The notes below the pieces were generated by a model. It had not been told where the DNA came from. It saw nothing but the letters and a program-made list of their open reading frames with translations, and made no database searches. From the NCBI GenBank assembly GCA_013153655.1, contig JAADEB010000157.1, positions 1 through 23,922 on the forward strand: 23,922 nucleotides of DNA, given 5' to 3'. Positions 15,311 through 20,563 of this stretch are shown piece by piece. The first letter of the stretch is position 1; each line of letters opens with the position of its first letter. Origin of the DNA: Chlorobiota bacterium. GTDB lineage: Bacteria > Bacteroidota > Bacteroidia > Flavobacteriales > Flavobacteriaceae. The position numbers and the translations under genes were made by a program.

Positions 15311-15387
15311 TTCCCCCATAGCTCAGTTGGTTAGAGCAGTGGACTGTTAATCCATGTGTCGCTGGTTCAAGTCCAGCTGGGGGAGCC
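15311..15387 (+). tRNA. tRNA-Asn (anticodon GTT)
   Basis: A complete cloverleaf. The acceptor stem is TCCCCCA (15311-15317) with TGGGGGA (15377-15383). The D-arm contains AGCTCAGTTGGTTAGAGC. The anticodon stem GTGGA/TCCAT holds the loop CTGTTAA, with anticodon GTT at 15345-15347, decoding AAC/AAT. The T-arm is GCTGG-TTCAAGT-CCAGC. The discriminator is G15384 and the CCA end is encoded (15385-15387). Confidence 0.97.
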
Positions 15388-15412
15388 AAGGGGACGGAAA
15401 CGTCCCCTTTTT
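15387..15412 (+). terminator. Terminator of tRNA-Asn
   Basis: AAGGGGACG (15387-15395) pairs with CGTCCCCTT (15400-15408) around a GAAA loop, followed by Ts to 15412. The stem begins at the final base of the encoded CCA, so the tRNA 3' end and the terminator abut. Confidence 0.85.
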
Positions 15413-15423
15413 TATTTCGCCTT

Positions 15424-15999
15424 ATGATTCAATTGGGTAAAACACTCATATCGGCCGATATATTCGAGGAATATTTTGCTTGTGATTTGGCGCAATGCAA
15501 GGGCGATTGTTGTGTGCAAGGGGATGCAGGGGCGCCATTGGAAAAATCCGAATTGCCTGTTTTGGAAAGAATCTATCCCGTGGTAGGTTCCTATATGCGT
15601 CCCGAAGGTATTGAAGCCGTGGAGCGGCAAGGACTCTATGTGAAAGACAAGACGGGCGAATACGTAACTCCCCTGGTGGATGGACGCGAATGTGCTTTTG
15701 TGGTTTTTGAAAACGGCATTGCCTATTGTGCCATCGAAAAAGCCTATCGTGACGGCAAAATCGATTTTCCCAAACCGGTTTCCTGCCATTTGTATCCCAT
15801 CCGCATTACGGAATACACCCATTTTACCGCTGTCAATTATCACCGCTGGGATATATGCTCGGCGGCTTGTGCCTTGGGAGCCAAACTTAAAATGCCTCTA
15901 TACCGCTACCTGAAAGAACCTCTTATACGCCGTTTCGGCGCCGCATGGTACCGGGAACTGGAACAATTGGCCGGGGATTATTTGGCGGGCAAGGGATGA
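15424..15999 (+). CDS. DUF3109 family cysteine-rich protein
   Basis: A 191-residue soluble protein of a family common in Bacteroidota, with unknown biochemical role. It carries nine cysteines, at residues 20, 25, 29, 30, 90, 102, 121, 145 and 149. The first cluster, CDLAQCKGDCC, and the later CHLYPIRI and CSAAC are conserved elements of DUF3109, and the pattern resembles the metal-binding YkgJ-type CxnCxxxCC arrangement; a zinc or iron-sulfur site is plausible. No signal peptide, so cytoplasmic. It begins 12 bases after the T run of the tRNA-Asn terminator; no promoter of its own is evident, and transcription might read through from the tRNA promoter. Its 3' side opens into repeats. Confidence 0.85.
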   Translation: MIQLGKTLISADIFEEYFACDLAQCKGDCCVQGDAGAPLEKSELPVLERIYPVVGSYMRPEGIEAVERQGLYVKDKTGEYVTPLVDGRECAFVVFENGIAYCAIEKAYRDGKIDFPKPVSCHLYPIRITEYTHFTAVNYHRWDICSAACALGAKLKMPLYRYLKEPLIRRFGAAWYRELEQLAGDYLAGKG

Positions 16000-16200
16000 T
16001 GAGGTTGTTGAATCGTTGAATCGGGCAATCGTTATAATGGCACCTTAACTTTAACCTTAACTTTAACTAGATCAATACGTTATCTTTGTGGTTTCGGACG
16101 AACGTTTTGTCCTTCCGAAGGAGGTAACGACTGAGGAATCTCCTATTTTTGTTAAACCGTGAAATCATTAAACCGTTAAATCGGTTATTTCTGTTGAACA
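16000..16200. repeat. Intergenic repeat cluster (GTTGAATC, TTAACY and CATTCCGA elements)
   Basis: Convergent gap without a gene. In order: GTTGAATC twice (16007-16022), a hexamer array TTAACT/TTAACC four times (16045-16068), ATCAATACGTTAT (16071-16083), a degenerate dispersed repeat with CCTTCCGAAGGAGG and GGAATCTCC (16095-16148), and GTTAAACC/GTTAAATC words (16150-16183) ending in TTTCTGTTGAAC (16188-16199). Confidence 0.65.
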
Positions 16201-16233
16201 AAATAATGATATTTTGAAAATTTTAAATAAAAA

Positions 16234-16881
16234 TTACCAATCCCCGTTATTATTGCGGTCGCGGTCCCACAATTCAGGGTTCAAAATGATATATTTGCGG
16301 ATTTTGTTTAATGATGTTTCGTCGCGGATAATGTGATCGTGGAATCGGGGTTGCCAGGCGAAATATGGGAATTTTTCGCGGGATTTTTTGGTAACGGCGG
16401 ATTTATATGAACGAATAATCGTTGCCAATGAACCGCGTTTGGGCGAAATTTTTGCCATTTTTTCGTTTTTTTGATTGTTGGGCGTTGTTGATGACGTATT
16501 TGTATTTGACGTTGTTGTAGAGACGTTGCATGCAACGTCTCTACGCCGCGTCCCATTATCAATACGCGCGTCGTCATCAATACGCACGTCATTATTATTA
16601 CCATCATTATCAATCCAAATAATCCCATGCACGTGGTTGGGCATGACCACAAACGCGTCCAATTTTACAAACGGAAAATGTTGCGGGATTTCGTGCCAAA
16701 ATTTTTCCGCAATTTCCCCCATTTCGGATAATTGCATTTTTTTATCAATGATTTCACCGAAATAATTTTCGCGGTTTTCCGTAACTATTGTTACGAAATA
16801 CGCACCATTGCGCGAATAATCATAATTTTTCATTCGCGCGGAATCCACGCGGTATTTCCCGCGAAATTTTTTACCGGACAT
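16234..16881 (-). CDS. REP-associated tyrosine transposase (RAYT, IS200-like Y1)
   Basis: A 215-residue single-strand DNA transposase/endonuclease of the TnpA_REP group. The metal-binding HUH motif is HVH at 83-85 in VVMPNHVHGI, and the candidate catalytic tyrosine is Tyr159 in SLATIIRSYKSAVT. The C-terminal part RFHDHIIRDE...KYIILNPELW is typical of the family. RAYTs process REP palindromes as single genes without flanking IS ends. Between the HUH motif and the Tyr helix lies a polar, low-complexity insert (about residues 91-145, rich in Asn, Asp, Thr, Ser). Residues RRDVACNVST (113-122) are encoded by a perfect 28-bp palindrome, whose second copy lies 126 bp upstream of the start codon. The insert adds to a frame that stays open, so the enzyme may still work. 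Confidence 0.9.
   Translation of the reverse strand: MSGKKFRGKYRVDSARMKNYDYSRNGAYFVTIVTENRENYFGEIIDKKMQLSEMGEIAEKFWHEIPQHFPFVKLDAFVVMPNHVHGIIWIDNDGNNNDVRIDDDARIDNGTRRRDVACNVSTTTSNTNTSSTTPNNQKNEKMAKISPKRGSLATIIRSYKSAVTKKSREKFPYFAWQPRFHDHIIRDETSLNKIRKYIILNPELWDRDRNNNGDW
16502..16544. repeat. REP palindrome copy 1, inside the RAYT coding sequence
   Basis: The core (16517-16544) is a perfect 28-bp palindrome: GTAGAGACGTTGCA followed by its reverse complement. Together with 15 preceding bases it is identical over 43 bases to copy 2 at 16992-17034. It is read in frame in the RAYT gene. Confidence 0.9.
16558..16590. repeat. 15-bp tandem duplication inside the RAYT insert
   Basis: ATCAATACGCGCGTC (16558-16572) and ATCAATACGCACGTC (16576-16590) differ at one base and are offset by 18 bases, so the reading frame is kept. 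They encode the DVRID/DARID doublet of the low-complexity insert. Confidence 0.75.
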
Positions 16882-16991
16882 AATTTCGTAATTTTCAATA
16901 TCGGATATATCCGTTTGCGGGTTAAATATATGATTTTATGCGTATTATAACAAAATTTTTTCGCGGGAAATTATTTTGGGGGGACGTTGTC

Positions 16992-17037
16992 GTATTTGAC
17001 GTTGTTGTAGAGACGTTGCATGCAACGTCTCTACAAC
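16992..17037. repeat. REP palindrome copy 2, between RAYT and the secreted protein gene
   Basis: Identical to copy 1 over 16992-17034. Here the palindrome extends by three pairs to GTTGTAG...CTACAAC (17004-17037, 34 bases). It lies 126 bp upstream of the RAYT start and 32 bp past the stop of the neighbouring minus-strand gene, so in its transcript it could fold into a 3' hairpin. Confidence 0.9.
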
Positions 17038-17065
17038 GGCGATTACGACCGTGAACGTTATCCAT

Positions 17066-19204
17066 TTACCACACCAATTGTTTTACCACCGAACGGTGTC
17101 CGGCGTCGTCGGTAATTTCGATGAAATATAATCCGGCGCGGTTGATGTATAATTCCGCGTAGACGGTTTGGTTGCCATAATTTTCCGCGAAAATTTCCTG
17201 TCCCAACTGGTTATAAACCTTGATTTCGGAAATATTCGTTTGGTCGGTTTGAACGCTGATTTTGCCCGCCGTTGGATTCGGATAAACCCGTAATCCCGCG
17301 ATTTTTTCGTCTTCGATGCCGACGGTGATGTTAAATGAAACATGCGCATTGTTGCTCCAATCGGTGCCGTCTTTGACGGCGATTTCAAAGTCGTCGGTGT
17401 AATCATTGTTTCCGGCGTTGGAAACGTACCGTAAGTTAGCGAAATCTGTCGCGGAAATTTCATCATCGGCGCTAATCGCGTTGCCGTTTAGTTGCAAAGT
17501 TCCGTTGGTTGGCAATGTGGCAATACGCACGTCGGTAATTTGGTCGCCTTCCACGTCGTTGTAGTATGACGATAAATCCAGCTGACTGAAATCGTAAGTT
17601 AGCGTTGTATCGTGGTTAACCGTAGTGTCTATTGAAATATCGTTTAAGGTTGGCGCATCGTTGACCGCGTCAACGTGAATGGTCATCGTGTCCGGAGCGG
17701 ACCAGTCCGTCCCGTCGGAGGCGCTGAACTCAAAAGTAGTATCACCGTTCCAGTTGGCATCCGGTGTAAACTGCAAGTTGCCGATATTTCCCGCGGAAAT
17801 TTCTTGGTTGGCGCTCACGGTGTTGCCGTTGAGCGTTAAAGTTCCGTGTGCCGGAAGGGAAGTAGGTTTAATTTTTTGCAAAGAGTCGCCGTCGGCGTCG
17901 CTGTAGTTAAAATCACTGATGCTAAAAGTATAAGGCGTATCTTCAGCGGTGCTGACAGAACTGGCAGCAGTTTCCGGTGGGTTGTTTGGTGGGGGAGTGG
18001 TGTCCACTGCCACCAAGTTACTTTTTACGTTTTGGTCAATATTGAGAATAGCAATGTAGGCAGTACCTGCCGGGTACGGCACGGCTACGCCGTTGCGGAA
18101 ATCGTAGCCGACATCACCGTTGGGGTTGATGAGATTCCCGTTGGCATCATAAAAATGCAGGCTGTATTCGTCCGGTTGAGTAATACCGGTTCCCGCGATA
18201 ATTTCCAGGCTTCCGCTGTAATCTGAATCCGGATTGGTAATGGTGATTGTTCCGGCGTTGGTATCTATGGTATAAGTTGGCGGGGTTACGGTTTCCGCAT
18301 CATTGAGGTTTAATACTTTTTGCGGGTAAGTTAGCAGATGGTCATTGATCATTTGCAGCGTATTGAGAGCCGGGTTATTGTTGGCTAGGTCTGTTTTTAA
18401 GACGCGGAATTTATTGGGTGTTCCGTCTAAAGGGCTTGGGATATAGATGTAATCATCCGGTCCGGCAGTAGATTTCGCGGGATCATTAGTTGCCGCTTGG
18501 ATATAGTGTCCGGAAACATCACCAGCAGACATCACGGTTTTGACGTCTCCGAAAGGGATCCAATTTGGGTTTTCAGCAGTTCCAACATTTTCCTCTGCAA
18601 CCAGCGTCCGCCCGCTATCGTGGTCGATATCTGACCCGTGCCCAAAGGCTTCGTGGAAGAGGGCTATAATGTAGTTAGAGTTTAGAGAAGACGGTGCTAA
18701 ATAGCTGGCACTTAAGATGTCTGGACTAACAGTAGCTCCCCAGCTATTTCCCATATCTTCATCACCCAGCATGGATTGATATACATATTGGTCTGCTCCG
18801 TAGGAGTTGAGCCAGTTTAAAAAATTAACAGTACTTTGATCTATATCGCCTGCAACGGTGATAGATGAATCGTCAAAATTTTCTTCTACGGTCATTACAA
18901 CATTAACGCAGCGCGTATCGGTGCTGCCGTCGAGGATTTTTTCGCTGGCTTTAACCCAGTCGGTATAGGTAGAAAGGCGGTCGGTGGTATCGGTTTGGCG
19001 GTGGTGGTTGCGAAGGACGTTGTGTCCGGGGGCGTAGTTGGGGTTTTCTTGGGATTGCATTTTTTTGGTGGCGCCGAGGGCGAGAACGGCAAAAACAAGG
19101 GTCCGGAATTTCCCCGCGAGAAAAAGAGCGTTCACCCGGGCCGGTTGCCGGGACCTGAACCAACGGAATAAAACGGAGCCGGGAAAAAGGGTGGATATTT
19201 TCAT
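17066..19204 (-). CDS. Secreted protein with HEXXGH motif, cadherin-like repeats and T9SS tail
   Basis: 712 residues counted from ATG 19204; the frame stays open 30 codons further up, to an ATG at 19294, but that extension (PNPAAGLSVACTTNIFFFF) has no signal-peptide character. From 19204, a long basic n-region precedes the hydrophobic stretch FRTLVFAVLALG (about 33-44), a probable signal peptide. The N-terminal domain (about 55-290) has HEAFGH at 184-189, with an HEXXGH zinc-site spacing as in M49 peptidases, and no family I can name. Two cadherin/Ig-like modules follow (ETAASSVSTAEDTPYTFSIS and APTLNDISIDTTV starts), each with a D-x-D-G-D calcium-type loop or its variant (DADGDS, DVEGDQ). 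The last about 75 residues (LRVYPNPTAGKISV...) are a type IX secretion sorting domain, so the protein should be released or surface-bound. Confidence 0.8.
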   Translation of the reverse strand: MKISTLFPGSVLFRWFRSRQPARVNALFLAGKFRTLVFAVLALGATKKMQSQENPNYAPGHNVLRNHHRQTDTTDRLSTYTDWVKASEKILDGSTDTRCVNVVMTVEENFDDSSITVAGDIDQSTVNFLNWLNSYGADQYVYQSMLGDEDMGNSWGATVSPDILSASYLAPSSLNSNYIIALFHEAFGHGSDIDHDSGRTLVAEENVGTAENPNWIPFGDVKTVMSAGDVSGHYIQAATNDPAKSTAGPDDYIYIPSPLDGTPNKFRVLKTDLANNNPALNTLQMINDHLLTYPQKVLNLNDAETVTPPTYTIDTNAGTITITNPDSDYSGSLEIIAGTGITQPDEYSLHFYDANGNLINPNGDVGYDFRNGVAVPYPAGTAYIAILNIDQNVKSNLVAVDTTPPPNNPPETAASSVSTAEDTPYTFSISDFNYSDADGDSLQKIKPTSLPAHGTLTLNGNTVSANQEISAGNIGNLQFTPDANWNGDTTFEFSASDGTDWSAPDTMTIHVDAVNDAPTLNDISIDTTVNHDTTLTYDFSQLDLSSYYNDVEGDQITDVRIATLPTNGTLQLNGNAISADDEISATDFANLRYVSNAGNNDYTDDFEIAVKDGTDWSNNAHVSFNITVGIEDEKIAGLRVYPNPTAGKISVQTDQTNISEIKVYNQLGQEIFAENYGNQTVYAELYINRAGLYFIEITDDAGHRSVVKQLVW

Positions 19205-19389
19205 AGGCAAAAGTTTAGAAAAGAAGAAAAAAATGTTTGTAGTGCATGCTACGGATAAGCCGGCGGCCGGGTTCGGATAAAAGCTCATAAACATGATGCG
19301 TGTTTGTGCTTCGCCGTTTTATTCCTCGTATGTATGAATGTCAATGAACCTTTATGCGCACGTGCCGCGGACTTATGGTAAATATTTAT

Positions 19390-19397
19390 CAAAGATA
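19390..19397 (-). promoter_or_regulatory. -7 box (TATCTTTG) ahead of the secreted protein gene
   Basis: On the minus strand TATCTTTG lies about 185 bases before the preferred start at 19204 and about 95 before the alternative at 19294. No TTTG -33 element is at the normal distance. If used, the leader is unusually long for this window. Confidence 0.4.
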
Positions 19398-19418
19398 GGG
19401 ATTTTTTTTTAAAACAGG

Positions 19419-19745
19419 GACGGATGACCGGAGCACATTCGGGAAACGGGGTTTTTTGTTAAATCGTTAAACCGTTAAACCGTTAAATCGTTAAACCGTT
19501 GAATCGTTGAATCGTTGAATCGGGACCTTAACCTTAACCTTAACCTTAACTTTAACTACTTGATTCTCTGATAATTATTTGACTGACTTAATAACTTTAC
19601 TTTGACCTTGTTCCTTTTTCCTTTTCCCTCATTTTTGAGCGTTGAATCGTGCAATCGTTAAACCGGAACTTCTGTTGAACATTTGAATAGACGGGTGACC
19701 GGTGACCGGTGCATTTTCGGGACACGGGAAACGGAGAACGGGAAA
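19419..19745. repeat. Repeat cluster: GACGGATGACCGG, (GTTRAAYC)8, (TTAACY)5 and relatives
   Basis: No gene is supported in 19295-20226. In order: GACGGATGACCGG (19419-19431) and TTCGGGAAACGG (19439-19450); eight 8-bp units GTTAAATC/GTTAAACC/GTTGAATC without gaps (19458-19521); TTAACC three times and TTAACT twice (19528-19557); GTTGAATC...GTTAAACC (19640-19665); TTCTGTTGAAC (19670-19680); GACGGGTGACCGG (19690-19702); and TTCGGGACACGGGAAACGG (19716-19735). Confidence 0.75.
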
Positions 19746-19845
19746 TGGTAAACGTGATTACAGTAGGTAAAAAGTCAAAGGAGCAAGGGAAAAGTAAAAT
19801 TCATACAACAAAAAACCTATACATTAGTAAATCAATCTGTTCAAC

Positions 19846-20134
19846 TATTCAACTGTTCAACAGAAAAAAACCGGTTCCACGGTTTAACGATTTAACAAAT
19901 CTATTCAACTTTTCAACTATTCAACAATTCAACTATTCAACAGAAATTCTCCGGTTTAACGATTTGGCGATTGCACGGTTTAACAACCATTATCGATTTA
20001 ACGATTTAACGATTTAACGGTTTAACAAATCTATTCAACTTTTCAACAATTCAACTATTCAACAAAATATATCCGTCATCGGTCACCGGTTATCAGTCAA
20101 AACGATTCAACGATTTATCGATTCAACGTTTTAA
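19846..20134. repeat. Inverted repeat cluster upstream of rpsO (GGTTTAAC, CTATTCAA arrays)
   Basis: The reverse complements of the words at 19419-19745 predominate here: GATTTAAC/GGTTTAAC units (for example 19999-20027), CTATTCAA, TTTTCAAC and AATTCAAC units, and CCGTCATCGGTCACCGG (20073-20089). A longer unit beginning GGTTTAACAAATCTATTCAA (20019 on) repeats much of 19890-19942. A 102-codon ORF across 19709-20017 is a product of these repeats and is not called. Confidence 0.75.
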
Positions 20135-20156
20135 CAACCATCCTCCCTCCAACCGG

Positions 20157-20187
20157 TTTGCTTATTAAAATATATATTGTATCTTTG
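20157..20187 (+). promoter_or_regulatory. Consensus promoter of rpsO-pnp
   Basis: TTTG (20157-20160), a 19-base spacer and TATCTTTG (20180-20187): a full match to the Bacteroidota -33/-7 consensus. The rpsO ATG is 39 bases downstream of the -7 box. Confidence 0.85.
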
Positions 20188-20226
20188 CGCCTTGAAATAC
20201 ATAAAAATCATTAAAATAATATTGGC

Positions 20227-20496
20227 ATGTATTTGACACCTGAAATCAAGAAAGAATTTTTCAAGAAGTACGGCAAGTCCGAGAAGGATACCGGATCGCC
20301 GGAAGCGCAAATCGCTATGTTTACGTACCGTATCAAGCATTTGACCGAACATTTGAAGAAACACAAACACGATTACAGCACCGAGCGTGCTTTGATTAAG
20401 TTGGTGGGAAAACGACGACGCCACTTGGATTACCTCAAAAAAGTGGACATTGAACGCTACCGTGCGATTATCAAAGACCTCGGACTGCGTAAGTAA
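20227..20496 (+). CDS. rpsO: 30S ribosomal protein S15 (uS15)
   Basis: An 89-residue ribosomal protein with the family's usual length. Recognisable blocks are KYGKSEKDTGSPEAQIAMFT (about 15-34), HLKKHKHDYSTERAL (41-55), and the C-terminal KLVGKRRRHLDYLKK (57-71) with YRAIIKDLGLRK at the end. It binds the central domain of 16S rRNA early in 30S assembly and, in E. coli, represses its own mRNA. It precedes pnp, the ancestral order, but a strong terminator lies in the gap, so pnp probably receives read-through or processed transcript. Confidence 0.98.
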   Translation: MYLTPEIKKEFFKKYGKSEKDTGSPEAQIAMFTYRIKHLTEHLKKHKHDYSTERALIKLVGKRRRHLDYLKKVDIERYRAIIKDLGLRK

Positions 20497-20509
20497 CAAA
20501 ACGAACAGC

Positions 20510-20537
20510 AAAAAAAGGGCAGCCATGCCCTTTTTTT
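20510..20537 (+). terminator. Terminator between rpsO and pnp
   Basis: A 12-bp perfect stem, AAAAAAAGGGCA (20510-20521) with TGCCCTTTTTTT (20526-20537), around a GCCA loop. The A run and T run are symmetrical, so it could act on both strands; only the GGGCA part is GC-rich. Confidence 0.8.
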
Positions 20538-20563
20538 ATTTTTAAACCGAAAAAACAACATTT

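Noticed and set aside
19205..19294. Upstream ATG of the secreted T9SS protein
   Set aside because: The additional 30 residues do not form a signal peptide and would displace the hydrophobic export segment; 19204 is a better start.
19528..19557. Telomere-like repeat marking a linear replicon end
   Set aside because: TTAACC is only present in three to five units, occurs internally in several gaps in both orientations and lies beside essential genes.
19709..20017. 102-codon plus-strand ORF
   Set aside because: It is read through the repeat words (repeated FNDL and FNYST segments) and has no independent coding character; it appears because TTCAAC and TTTAAC units contain no stop in that frame.
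19458..20134. CRISPR array
   Set aside because: Units are 6-8 bp without unique spacers, direct repeats of 24-40 bp are absent, and there are no cas genes in the window.
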